From assembly GCA_030715195.1 (NCBI GenBank), contig JAUYVI010000004.1:644845-708844 (forward strand): a stretch of 64,000 nt of DNA. The letters are read 5' to 3'. The DNA is from Dongia sedimenti (GTDB lineage: Bacteria; Pseudomonadota; Alphaproteobacteria; Dongiales; Dongiaceae). The notes under the pieces are model-generated. The model was not told where the DNA came from and did not search any database. It saw nothing but the letters and a program-made list of their open reading frames with translations. The translations under genes were made by a program, and so were the position numbers. This document shows positions 29,454 through 39,522 of this stretch, in pieces (positions within the stretch are counted from its first letter, which is position 1; every line of letters begins with the position of its first letter).

Positions 29454-30281
29454 TTAGGGTTTCTTGCGCACCACGACCAGGCAATCCTGCTTCATCTGCT
29501 TGATCACCGCGCACTTGGCCGCGGCGGCCGCCTTGTCGGTGAAAGGCCCGGCCTGGATCCGGTGATAGATCCCCTTAGTGCCGAGATCGACGCTCTCGAC
29601 CGTCAGCACCAGCCCGTCGAGCTGCGTGCCCAGCGTCTTCTGCAGGCGAGCCCATTCCGGCGTCGCCTCGTCGGCATTCTTCACCGCCGCCAGCTGGATG
29701 CGGATGCCGGGGATGACCTGGCCGACCTGGCCGATGACACCTTCGCTCTGCTTCGGCGTGGCGATCACCGGTGCACCCGCCGGCCGCCAATCCTCGACCA
29801 GCGCCTCGGCTTGGCTCCGCTCGGCCGGCGAGAGGCGCTTGGCGATGGCGCCGCGATTGGCCTCGGATATGGTTTTCAGCTGGGCCTTGGGATCCGCGCC
29901 CCTGGCGGCGAGCGCGAACCAGCGATAGGCCTCGACGTTGTTGATCGGCACGCCCAGCCCCTTGGCGTAAATCATGCCGAGCCGCGCCTGGGCCTGCGCA
30001 TAGCCCTGCTCGGCCGAGGCCGTCATCCATTTCAGCGCCTGCTGCATGTCGCCGCCATGGCCGCCGAAATAGATCTCGCCCAGCAGGTATTCCGCCGTAG
30101 GACTGCCCTGGTCGGCCAGCGGCTGCAACTCCTGGATGGCTTTCCCGTATTCGCCGGCCTGCATGAACTCGCGGCCCTCTTCCTCGCCGGCGGTGGCGAG
30201 ATGCGTGGCGCCGATCAGGCCCGCACCCAAACCGGCGATCACGGCGATCAACGCCGTGCCGCGTTGCAGGGTCAGGCGCAT
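29454..30281 (-). CDS. Exported Sel1-repeat protein with SPOR domain
   Basis: Periplasmic or inner-membrane-anchored 275-aa protein. An N-terminal hydrophobic segment (about 10-30) is followed by two Sel1-like repeats (about 55-130: AEYLLGEIYFGGHG, AQARLGMIYAKGLG) and a C-terminal SPOR domain (about 190-272) of the kind that binds denuded peptidoglycan at the septum. The last residues before the end include a Cys pair (KCAVIKQMKQDCLVV). Role is probably in envelope or division-site organisation; partner unknown. GGGAG precedes the ATG. Confidence 0.85.
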   Translation of the reverse strand: MRLTLQRGTALIAVIAGLGAGLIGATHLATAGEEEGREFMQAGEYGKAIQELQPLADQGSPTAEYLLGEIYFGGHGGDMQQALKWMTASAEQGYAQAQARLGMIYAKGLGVPINNVEAYRWFALAARGADPKAQLKTISEANRGAIAKRLSPAERSQAEALVEDWRPAGAPVIATPKQSEGVIGQVGQVIPGIRIQLAAVKNADEATPEWARLQKTLGTQLDGLVLTVESVDLGTKGIYHRIQAGPFTDKAAAAAKCAVIKQMKQDCLVVVRKKP

Positions 30282-30444
30282 CGACAGGCTCCCACGATGG
30301 TGCGACTCAGGGCGCGGAGCATAGTCGAAGCCTCCGAGTCGGGGCCAGGGCCCACATCACAAAAGCGCCAGAACATGCGCCGGAGCTATTGCCGCAACGA
30401 GCGATGGCGATAATGGTGCTTCAATCGCAAACCAGGAGGCTCCG

Positions 30445-31233
30445 ATGACCGAACACAAGGCCGCTCTCCGCTCCCCCGCCCGCCGCGACGTGCTGACCGG
30501 CATCGCCGGCGTTTCGCTGGCCACACTGCTCGCCGATCCGATCCGGGTCGCCCAGGCGGCGGCCGGCCTCGAGACCGTCACCGTGAAGACGCCGAGCGGC
30601 CGTTCGGTCTCGGCAGCGCTGGCGCTTCCCGCACAGATCCCCGCCGGCGGCGTCATGATCGTGCACGAATGGTGGGGCCTCAACGACCAGATCAAGGCGG
30701 TCGCCTCGGAGCTCGCCGCCAACGGCTTCGTCGGCCTCGCGATCGATCTCTATGACGGCAAGGTGGCGAACGATCCCGATGGCGCGAAGGCTCTGATGGG
30801 CGGCGTCAAGGATGCGGACGCGACCGAGACCGTCACCACCTGGCTCGACCATCTCTATGCGATGAAAGAGGTGAACGGAAAGGTCGCGACCCTGGGCTTC
30901 TGCTTCGGGGGCGGCTGGTCGCTGAACGCGTCGATCGCGCATCCGGTCGATGCGACAGTGATCTATTACGGCCGGGTCGACAAACCCGCCGCCGAGCTGC
31001 GGAAGTTGAAAGGCCCGGTGCTCGGCCAGTTCGGCAACCAGGACACCTTCATCAATCCGGCGATGGTCGACGCATTCGGGGGGAATATGAAGGAAGCTAA
31101 CAAGCCGCATGACATCTACCGCTACGACGCTGACCATGCCTTCGCCAACCCGACCGGCCAGAACTATGACAAGGAAGACGCGCGGCTCGCGTGGGACCGC
31201 ACCATCGCCTTTCTGAAGGCCAACCTGGCCTAG
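30445..31233 (+). CDS. Dienelactone hydrolase family protein, twin-arginine signal
   Basis: Alpha/beta hydrolase, 262 aa, with the dienelactone hydrolase triad Cys153 (GFCFGG), Asp200 (GNQD) and His231 (DADHAFAN), and the early glutamate HEWWGLND typical of the family. The N-terminus SPARRDVLTGIAG followed by a hydrophobic stretch and AQAAA looks like a Tat signal (Arg13-Arg14), so the enzyme is predicted periplasmic, unlike the cytosolic chlorocatechol enzymes. Substrate unknown. An AGGAGG ribosome site is present. Confidence 0.9.
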   Translation: MTEHKAALRSPARRDVLTGIAGVSLATLLADPIRVAQAAAGLETVTVKTPSGRSVSAALALPAQIPAGGVMIVHEWWGLNDQIKAVASELAANGFVGLAIDLYDGKVANDPDGAKALMGGVKDADATETVTTWLDHLYAMKEVNGKVATLGFCFGGGWSLNASIAHPVDATVIYYGRVDKPAAELRKLKGPVLGQFGNQDTFINPAMVDAFGGNMKEANKPHDIYRYDADHAFANPTGQNYDKEDARLAWDRTIAFLKANLA

Positions 31234-31243
31234 CCCAGCTCGA

Positions 31244-31266
31244 ACGAAAACCGGCGGCGGTTTCGT
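31244..31266 (+). terminator. Possible terminator after dienelactone hydrolase gene
   Basis: Imperfect stem ACGAAAACCG / CGGTTTCGT (one bulged A) with loop GCGG, 11 bases after the stop. The following tail CTTGACC has no real T-run, so an intrinsic terminator is only a suggestion. Confidence 0.35.
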
Positions 31267-31334
31267 CTTGACCGCCGCCTCATCCGCCCGTTTGTTGGCG
31301 CGCGTGAGAGTCTGATCATTTCGCTTGCCATCGT

Positions 31335-31359
31335 GGAACCCCCGTCGGCGGCTGGGGTT
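31335..31359 (+). promoter_or_regulatory. EcfG-like general stress promoter of the stressosome operon
   Basis: GGAAC, a 16-base spacer and GGTT, close to the alphaproteobacterial general stress consensus GGAAC-N16/17-CGTT. It lies 84 bases before the rsbR start, in the 209-base gap that precedes the six-gene operon. No better sigma-70 promoter stands out there. Confidence 0.55.
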
Positions 31360-31442
31360 GGAGAACGGGGCAATTTCGCCTTTTGCAATCATAGCGCCGA
31401 CTGCGTGCGTGCAGCCGGTTCCTTCGCTCGGGGAAACTAATC

Positions 31443-32312
31443 ATGGCACAAGCTGACATAGGTCAAACCATCGCCAAACGGCGGGCGGAAATCCTAAAGG
31501 ATTGGGGTCACCAGCTGCGGGATGGCGGGGCGCTGAGCTCCGGGCGGCTCAAGGAAGCCGAGCTCGACACCCAGGTCCGGGAGTTCCTCGACCTCTTCGT
31601 CCAGGCCGTCTCAACCAACGAGGCCGATACCGCCCGCAAGGCGCTGCGTCAGAACGTGGCGGAAGTGTCCCGTGCCCGCGCCATCCAGGGCTTCACCCCG
31701 ACCGAGACTGCGACCTTCATCTTTTCGCTGAAGCAGCCGCTGTTCGACGCCCTCACCCAGGAGTTCGGCAAGGATTCCGCCGCCCTCATCCAGGGTCTCT
31801 TGGCTGTGACGGAGATTCTCGACGGCCTGGGCCTCCATTCCATGGAGACGTTCCAGAAGAGCCGCGAGGAGGTCATCATTCGCCAGCAGAAGGAGATCGC
31901 CGAGCTGTCGACGCCGGTGGTGAAGCTTTGGGACGGCATCCTGGCCCTGCCGCTGATCGGCACGCTCGACAGCGAGCGCACCCAGGTCGTGATGGAGAAT
32001 CTGCTGCAGAGTATTGTCGAGCACGGCGCCGACTATGCCATCATCGACATCACCGGGGTGCCGACGGTCGATACCCTGGTCGCGCAGCATCTGCTGAAGA
32101 CGGTGGCCGCGGCGCGCCTGATGGGCGCCGACTGCATTATCAGCGGCATCCGCCCGCAGATCGCGCAGACCATGGTTCATCTCGGCGTCGAGCTCAACGT
32201 GGTCTCCAAGGCGAACCTGGCCGATGCACTGGGCGCGGCGCTCCGCGCCACCGGACGCACGGTCGCCACGATCAAGTCCGCCAGCGGCGGATCGGCGCTT
32301 TCAAAGGCCTGA
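31443..32312 (+). CDS. rsbR: Stressosome sensor/scaffold RsbR-like protein
   Basis: Outer component of the stressosome, a large cytosolic signalling particle. The 289-aa protein has an N-terminal helical sensor domain (about 1-140, RsbRD/globin-like type) and a C-terminal STAS domain (about 160-275). STAS motifs match Bacillus RsbRA closely: LPLIGTLDSER, DITGVPTVDTLVAQHLL, GIRPQIAQTMVHLG. The kinase target equivalent to Thr205 is Thr211; at the position of Thr171 there is Ser177 (numbering compared with RsbRA from memory). No haem-ligand assignment is attempted. rsbS starts 2 bases after its stop. Confidence 0.9.
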   Translation: MAQADIGQTIAKRRAEILKDWGHQLRDGGALSSGRLKEAELDTQVREFLDLFVQAVSTNEADTARKALRQNVAEVSRARAIQGFTPTETATFIFSLKQPLFDALTQEFGKDSAALIQGLLAVTEILDGLGLHSMETFQKSREEVIIRQQKEIAELSTPVVKLWDGILALPLIGTLDSERTQVVMENLLQSIVEHGADYAIIDITGVPTVDTLVAQHLLKTVAAARLMGADCIISGIRPQIAQTMVHLGVELNVVSKANLADALGAALRATGRTVATIKSASGGSALSKA

Positions 32313-32314
32313 TC

Positions 32315-32725
32315 ATGGAGCGTATTCCGATCCTGAAGATGGGCAGGGCCTTGCTCATCACGATTCAAGTCGACATGCATGACCAGATGGCGATCGCCCT
32401 CGAAGAGGACCTGACCACCCGGATCGCCCAGACCGGCGCCAAGGGCGTGCTGATCGACATCAGCTCGCTGGAGATCGTGGACAGCTTCATCGGCCGCATG
32501 CTCGACAACATCGCCGCGGTTTCCCGCGTGCTCGATGCCGAGACCGTGGTCGTCGGCATGCGTCCGGCCGTTGCGATCACCCTGGTCGAGCTCGGCCTCA
32601 CCTTGCAGGGCGTCAAGACCGCGCTCAACGTCGAGCGCGGGTTCGAGCTGATCAGCCGCCGTCTCGCCGAGATCGAGACGGTCGTGGTCGAAATTGGGGC
32701 CGAGGATGAACGCTCCGGTGACTGA
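32315..32725 (+). CDS. rsbS: Stressosome core protein RsbS
   Basis: Single STAS-domain protein of 136 aa that forms the stressosome core with RsbR and holds RsbT until phosphorylated. MERIPILKMGRALLI matches the start of Bacillus RsbS, and the phosphorylation serine is preserved as Ser57 in LEIVDSFIG (Ser59 in Bacillus). GMRPAVAITLVELG is also conserved. The frame is open far upstream inside rsbR, but ATG at 32315 is the homologous start. It overlaps rsbT by 20 bases. Confidence 0.93.
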   Translation: MERIPILKMGRALLITIQVDMHDQMAIALEEDLTTRIAQTGAKGVLIDISSLEIVDSFIGRMLDNIAAVSRVLDAETVVVGMRPAVAITLVELGLTLQGVKTALNVERGFELISRRLAEIETVVVEIGAEDERSGD

Positions 32726-33110
32726 CACGATGCCGATTCAGAGTTCGGACGACATCGTGAGGGTGCGCCAGGAAGTCCGGCGGCGGGCGGCGGCGGCGGG
32801 CCTCGGCATTGTCGACCAGACCAAGTTCGTGACCGCGGCCAGCGAGATCGCGCGCAACACCCTCGACTACGGCGGCGGTGGAATCGTGCGGCTGGAAGCC
32901 GTGCAGGACGGCGCGCGCAAGGGCCTGCGCCTCATCTTCGAAGATCATGGTCCCGGAATCGCCAGCATCGACCTGGCGCTGACCGATGGCTACACCACCG
33001 GCGGCGGGCTCGGGCTCGGCTTGAGCGGCTCGCGCCGGCTGTGCAACGAGTTCGCCATCGAATCCAAGCCGGGCGAAGGCACCCGCGTCACCATCGCCCG
33101 CTGGAAGTGA
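32706..33110 (+). CDS. rsbT: Switch kinase RsbT (anti-sigma-type serine kinase)
   Basis: GHKL ATPase that phosphorylates RsbR and RsbS and, when released, activates a downstream partner. About 134 aa. The ATP pocket is complete: ASEIARNTLDYGGGG (N box), FEDHGPGI (G1) and GGGLGLGLSGSRRL (G2), close to Bacillus RsbT. ATG at 32706 lies inside the end of rsbS; ATG at 32730 is an alternative. In Bacillus RsbT releases the RsbU phosphatase; no RsbU is present here, so its partner is probably one of the next three proteins. Confidence 0.93.
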   Translation: MNAPVTDTMPIQSSDDIVRVRQEVRRRAAAAGLGIVDQTKFVTAASEIARNTLDYGGGGIVRLEAVQDGARKGLRLIFEDHGPGIASIDLALTDGYTTGGGLGLGLSGSRRLCNEFAIESKPGEGTRVTIARWK

Positions 33111-33112
33111 AT

Positions 33113-34123
33113 ATGCGCGTCTTTGCCGTCAACGACCAAAGCCACGTCGCGGAAGTCCGCCGCGAGGCCGGTAACATCGGCCGCAAGGCCGGCTTGCCGG
33201 AGGACGATCTCGGTCGGCTCGCCATCGTCGCGACCGAGCTCGCCACCAACCAGCTGAAGCATGCCGGTCATGGCGAGATCCTGGTCGGCGTCTATGAAGA
33301 TGCGACCGGCGGCGGCGTCGAGCTGGTCGGCATCGACAAGGGGCCCGGCATCCGCAATCTCGACGAATCCTTCCGCGACGGCCATTCGACGGCGGGGAGC
33401 GCCGGACAGGGCTTGGGATCGCTGCGCCGCCAGTCCGACGTCTTCGACATCGCCTCCTGGCCTGAGCGCGGCACCGCCATCCTGGCCCGGATCACGGCGC
33501 GCAAGCCCGGCCGGTCCTATCTTCCGCCGGCGAGCTACAGCTGGGGAGGTCTCAGCGTCCCCTTGCCCGGCGAGGATGCCTGCGGCGACGCCTTCAGCGT
33601 CCGCTGCGAGCACGGTCGGCTTTCCGCGCTGGTCGCCGACGGCCTCGGCCACGGGCCGGTCGCGGCCACCGCCTCCTCGGCGGCGGTGCGCGCCTTTGCC
33701 GGTCTCAACGGAACGGCGCCGGTCGACGCGCTTCGCATCATCCATGACGCCTTGCGCCCCACCCGTGGCGCCGCGGTCGCCTTGTTGCGTCTCGACGACA
33801 CCGGTGCGCATTATGCCGGCATCGGCAATATTGCCGGTGCGGTCGTGCGCAGCGAAGGCATGTCGCGCATGGTTTCGGTCTCCGGCACCGCCGGAGTCAC
33901 CCAGACCAAGGTGCGGGTTTTCACCTATCCGGCAGGCCCTGGCGCGCTGGTGGTGCTGGCCTCGGACGGCGTCATGACCAACTGGCAACTCGATGCCTAT
34001 CCGGGCCTGAAGCGCGCGCATCCGACCTTGATTGCCGCGGTTCTGTTCCGCGACTTCTCCCGCCGGCGCGACGATGCGACGGTGGTCGTGATCCGGGCCG
34101 AGCATGCGGTGGCCACGTCATGA
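33113..34123 (+). CDS. RsbT-like ATPase fused to SpoIIE phosphatase (RsbX-like)
   Basis: Bifunctional 336-aa cytosolic protein. Residues about 1-125 form a GHKL ATPase (VATELATNQLKHAG, DKGPGI, GSAGQGLGSLRR). Residues about 140-330 form a PP2C/SpoIIE phosphatase with all metal aspartates: Asp159 (ACGD), Asp176 (ADGLGHG), Asp285 (SDG) and Asp320/321 (DDATV). It likely resets the stressosome by removing phosphate from RsbR/RsbS, as RsbX does in Bacillus. The fused kinase-like half is extra compared with Bacillus RsbX. ATG at 33113 follows rsbT by 2 bases; the stop overlaps the next start (ATGA). Confidence 0.88.
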   Translation: MRVFAVNDQSHVAEVRREAGNIGRKAGLPEDDLGRLAIVATELATNQLKHAGHGEILVGVYEDATGGGVELVGIDKGPGIRNLDESFRDGHSTAGSAGQGLGSLRRQSDVFDIASWPERGTAILARITARKPGRSYLPPASYSWGGLSVPLPGEDACGDAFSVRCEHGRLSALVADGLGHGPVAATASSAAVRAFAGLNGTAPVDALRIIHDALRPTRGAAVALLRLDDTGAHYAGIGNIAGAVVRSEGMSRMVSVSGTAGVTQTKVRVFTYPAGPGALVVLASDGVMTNWQLDAYPGLKRAHPTLIAAVLFRDFSRRRDDATVVVIRAEHAVATS

Positions 34124-35884
34124 GTTCGCTGATCCATCGGCAGGATATCGCCAACGACCGCGACCTGGTCCAGGCCCGTGCGCGCGCCATGGCGATCGCG
34201 GCCGAACTCGGCTTCCCGGTGCGCGAGCAGACGCAGATCGCCGCGGCCCTGTCGGAGATCGGGCGCAACGCACTGATCCATGCCGGCAGCGGCGAGATCC
34301 AGTTCACGCTCGAGCCGGAGGGCTCGCCGCGCCGGCTCACCATGCGGATCACCGATCAGGGCCCGGGCATCCCCGATGTCGAATCCGCCCAGGTCGGCAT
34401 CCGGCGCGAGCCCGGCACCGGCCGCGGCATGGGCATGGTGGCGGCGCAGCGCCTGGTCGATCGCTTCCGGATCGAGAGTGCACCCGGCCGAGGCACGGCG
34501 GTCGAGATGGCGAAAGACCTTCCGGCCCGCGCCGACGCGCCGAAGGACATCGTCGATCGGGCCCAGAGCGCGGCGCGGAACGTCCGCACCGAGGACCCGA
34601 TCCGCATCATGCAGGTGCAGAACCGCGAGCTGCTGACGTCGCTCGCCGCCGAGCGTGAGCGGCAGGAGGATCTGAAGCGCCTCAACCAGGAGCTGGAGGA
34701 GACCAACCGCGGCGTGGTGGCGCTCTATGCCGAGCTGGACGAGAAAGCGGAGTATCTGCGGCGCGCCAGCGATCTCAAGTCGCGCTTCCTCTCCCATATG
34801 AGCCATGAATTCCGCACGCCGTTGAGCTCGATCCTCGCACTCTCACGCCTGCTGCTCGATCAGGTCGACGGGCCGCTGATGCCGGAGCAGCAGAAGCAGG
34901 TCACCTATATCCGCAAGTCCGCGGAAGGCCTGCTGGAGCTGATCAACGATCTCCTCGACATCGCCAAGGTCGAGGCCGGCAAGCTCACCGTCAACTGCAC
35001 GACCTTCGCGCTGGCCGACATGTTCGGCGGGTTGCGCGGCGCGCTGCGGCCGCTCATGACCCGCGAGACCGTGAACATCACCTTCGAGCAGAAGGGCGAG
35101 TCCCCGCCGCTGCACACCGACGAAGGCAAGGTCGCGCAGATCCTGCGGAATTTCATTGCTAATGCAATCCGCTTCACCGAGGCGGGCAGCATAGAGGTGG
35201 TGAGCTTCTTCCATGCCGACCGCGACCTCTATGAATTCGCGGTCAGCGACAGCGGCATCGGCATCGCGCCCGCGGACCAGACCATGATCTTCGAGGAATT
35301 CAGCCAGGTCGAAGGCGCCCTGCAGCACGAAAGCCGCGGCACCGGCCTCGGTCTTCCGCTGTCGCGCCAACTGGCCGAGCTGCTCGGTGGCCATATCCAG
35401 CTCAGAAGCGAGCTCGGCAAGGGTTCCACCTTCACGCTTTGGATTCCGCGCAGCCTGGAAACCCAGGCGGACGAGCCGGACCAAGCGCCGTCGAACCATC
35501 GCAAGATCCTGGTGATCGACGACGAGGACACGTTCCGCTACATCATCCGCCAGCTGCTGGGCGGCATCGAAGGGCTCAAGGTTTCCGAGGCCCGTACCGG
35601 CATCGAGGGCATCGCCCGGGCGCGCCAGGAGCGGCCCGACGTGATCATCCTCGATGTGCTGATGCCGGACCGCGGCGGCCAGGAAGTGCTTCGTATTCTC
35701 AAGGCCGATCCGGAAATGAAGGGCATCCCGGTCCTGGTCACGACCTCGCTGCCGCTCAGCGAAAGATTGCTCGCCGAGCTGCGCGAAGCCAACAGCGTGA
35801 TGGCCAAGCAGAATCTCTCCAGCGAATCGCTGCGAGCCGCCTTGTCTCAGGTCATTCCCGTGACTGCTGCCGGGGAGATCCGCC

Positions 35885-35892
<8 letters not shown>
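34120..35892 (+). CDS. Hybrid histidine kinase with N-terminal RsbT-like ATPase
   Basis: Cytosolic 590-aa protein without membrane segments. Domains in order: RsbT-like GHKL domain (about 5-130; LSEIGRNALIHAG, TDQGPGI, GTGRGMGM), a coiled coil (about 160-210), HisKA with His229 in MSHEFRTPL, HATPase (about 330-450; NFIANAI, DSGIGI, GTGLGLPL) and a receiver with Asp512 in ILDVLMPD. The N-terminal domain gives a direct way to connect to stressosome proteins, replacing the usual sensor domain. It overlaps the previous gene by 4 bases and the next by 8. Its output is probably the next protein or an unlinked phosphotransfer partner. Confidence 0.88.
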
Positions 35893-37492
<1,600 letters not shown>

Positions 37493-37510
37493 CGGCGGTA
37501 GCGTACGGCC

Positions 37511-38794
37511 TCAGGCCACCGCCGGCTTCAATTGCGCCGCATCCTTGCCCGGCCGCGCTATCAGCAGCGAAATCACCGCGGCGACCAGTCCGGTGAACCC
37601 GGCGATCATGAAGGCCTGCACGTAATTGCCTTGCCAGGAATGCATCCAGCCGGCGAAGGCGGCGGCGCTGGCGGCGCCGATCTGATGCCCGGCCGCCACC
37701 CAGCCGAAGATGATCGCCGAATCGGTGGTGCCGAAATTCTCCTGGATCAGCTTCAGCGTCGGCGGCACGGTCGCGATCCAGTCGAGGCCGTAGAACACCG
37801 CGAAGATCGCCAGCTCGTAGAAGCCGAAATCGGAATAGGGCAGGTAGATCAGCGAGAGCCCGCGCAGGCCGTAATACATGAACAGCAGCTTTCTGGGGTC
37901 GAACCGGTCGGTCAGCCAGCCCGACGCCGTCGTGCCGATCAGGTCGAAGATGCCCATCGTCACCATCAGGCCCGCAGCCTGCACCTCGATGATGCCGTGA
38001 TCGCCGCAGAAGGCGATGAGATGGGTGCCGACCAGCCCGTTGGTGGTGAAGCCGCAGACGAAGAAGGTGGCGAAGAGATACCAGAAGGCGCGCGTCTTCA
38101 TGGCGCGCATCAGCGTGCCCAGCGAGAGGGCGAAGAGATTGCGGCGATCCGGGGTGGGATCGGCTTCCTCGGGCGTGGCGCCGTAACGGCGCAGGCCGAG
38201 ATCCGACGGCCATTCCGGCAGCAGGAAGAACACGACCGGGATCATCACCGCGGTGCCGGCCGCGACCACCAGCACCAGAGGCTGCCAGCCGCTGTGTTCC
38301 GCGATCCAGGCGAGGCCGGGAATGAAGATCAGCGTGCCGGTCGCCGTGCTCGCGGTCATCAGGCCCATGATCAAGCCGCGATGCGTGGTGAACCAGCGCG
38401 CGACGATGGTCGCCGCCAGCACCAAGGCGACACAGCCCGAGCCGATGCCGGAGAGGAGACCCCAGAGCAGAATGAGCTGCCAGGCCTGTGTCATGAAATA
38501 GCTGGCGCCGATCGCGACCGACATCAGCGCCAGCGCGATCGTGATGACCCGGCGGATACCGAAGCGCTGCATCAGCGCCGCGGCGAAAGGTCCCATCAGC
38601 CCGTAGCAGAGAATGCCGAGGCTGGCGGAGAGCGACACGGTGGCGCGGTCCCAGCCAAAGGCTTGTTCCAGCGGCAGGATCAGCACGCTGGGCGCGCCGC
38701 GCTGGCCGGCCGCCACCAGCAGGGCGAGGAACACGACCCCCACCACCACGAAGGCATAGTTCTGGCCAAACGGCGCGCGACGCATTATCTTCAT
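37511..38794 (-). CDS. MFS transporter (OFA/monocarboxylate-like)
   Basis: Inner-membrane transporter with about 12 hydrophobic helices, 427 aa. The loop after helix 2 has MQRFGIRRVI, and the one between helices 8 and 9 has GWLTDRFDPRK, the MFS motif A repeat. Composition resembles the oxalate/formate or monocarboxylate branch; substrate unknown. ATG at 38794 (MKIMRRAPFG) is preferred to the longer frame up to 38851, which would run through the operator. Divergent tetR and a shared inverted repeat suggest repression by that TetR protein. Confidence 0.88.
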   Translation of the reverse strand: MKIMRRAPFGQNYAFVVVGVVFLALLVAAGQRGAPSVLILPLEQAFGWDRATVSLSASLGILCYGLMGPFAAALMQRFGIRRVITIALALMSVAIGASYFMTQAWQLILLWGLLSGIGSGCVALVLAATIVARWFTTHRGLIMGLMTASTATGTLIFIPGLAWIAEHSGWQPLVLVVAAGTAVMIPVVFFLLPEWPSDLGLRRYGATPEEADPTPDRRNLFALSLGTLMRAMKTRAFWYLFATFFVCGFTTNGLVGTHLIAFCGDHGIIEVQAAGLMVTMGIFDLIGTTASGWLTDRFDPRKLLFMYYGLRGLSLIYLPYSDFGFYELAIFAVFYGLDWIATVPPTLKLIQENFGTTDSAIIFGWVAAGHQIGAASAAAFAGWMHSWQGNYVQAFMIAGFTGLVAAVISLLIARPGKDAAQLKPAVA

Positions 38795-38801
38795 GTGACT
38801 G

Positions 38802-38847
38802 ACCGGTACGTATCCAAGGGATCGCCTATATACGTACCGGTCCGTAT
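38802..38847. promoter_or_regulatory. TetR-type operator between MFS and tetR genes
   Basis: ACCGGTACGTAT (38802-38813) is repeated inverted as ATACGTACCGGT (38830-38841). The second copy extends into an 18-base near-palindrome ATACG-T-ACCGGT-C-CGTAT (38830-38847) with only the two marked positions unmatched. The elements fill the space between the two divergent starts, a usual site for a self-regulating TetR. Confidence 0.75.
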
Positions 38848-38877
38848 CCAAGTCAAGAGGAAGGGTAAGAGACTGAA

Positions 38878-39519
38878 ATGACGGCGAAAAATCCGGAATC
38901 GGTGCGCGGCGGCGCGGGATTGCGGACCAAAGCGAAAACAGAAGCCGGAGCTGAGCCGCGGCTCGCGATCGACCGAATCCGCAAGACGGCCCGTGAGCTG
39001 TTCTATCGCGAGGGCATCCGCGCGGTCGGCGTCGATGAGATCGTCTCCCGCGCCGGCGTCACCAAGCCCAGCCTCTACCGCAACTTCTCCTCCAAGGACG
39101 AACTCGCCGCCGCCTACCTGCGCGACTATGACGGCGAGTTCTGGGTGCGCTTCGAGCACTCGGCGGCGAAGCATCCCGGCGATCCCAAGGCGCAGATCCT
39201 CGACTACATCAGCGGCCTCGGCCAACGGGCCCAGCGGCCCGATTATCGCGGCTGCGGTCTTTCCAACGCAGCGCTGGAATATCCTGCGCCGGAACATCCC
39301 GCGCGCCTGGTCGCCGAGGATCACAAGCAGCGCCTGCGCGTGCGCCTCACCGAGATGGCGAAGGGCATGAAGGCGAAGCGTCCGGAAGTCCTGGCCGACG
39401 GTTTGCTGCTGCTGATCGAAGGCATCTTCACCACCGGCCAGCTGTTCGGCGACCGCGGCCCGGCGATGCATGCCGTGGAGATCGCCGAAATGATGATTGA
39501 AGCCAGCCGAACCCGCTGA
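38878..39519 (+). CDS. TetR/AcrR family transcriptional regulator
   Basis: DNA-binding repressor of 213 aa. The N-terminal helix-turn-helix is intact: ARELFYREGIRAVGVDEIV, SRAGVTKPSLYRNFSSKDEL. A basic tail of about 28 residues precedes it. The C-terminal ligand domain is of the common TetR_C type with no assignable effector. AGGAAGGG lies before the ATG. It very likely controls the divergent MFS transporter gene and itself through the operator between them. Confidence 0.92.
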   Translation: MTAKNPESVRGGAGLRTKAKTEAGAEPRLAIDRIRKTARELFYREGIRAVGVDEIVSRAGVTKPSLYRNFSSKDELAAAYLRDYDGEFWVRFEHSAAKHPGDPKAQILDYISGLGQRAQRPDYRGCGLSNAALEYPAPEHPARLVAEDHKQRLRVRLTEMAKGMKAKRPEVLADGLLLLIEGIFTTGQLFGDRGPAMHAVEIAEMMIEASRTR

Positions 39520-39522
39520 ACC

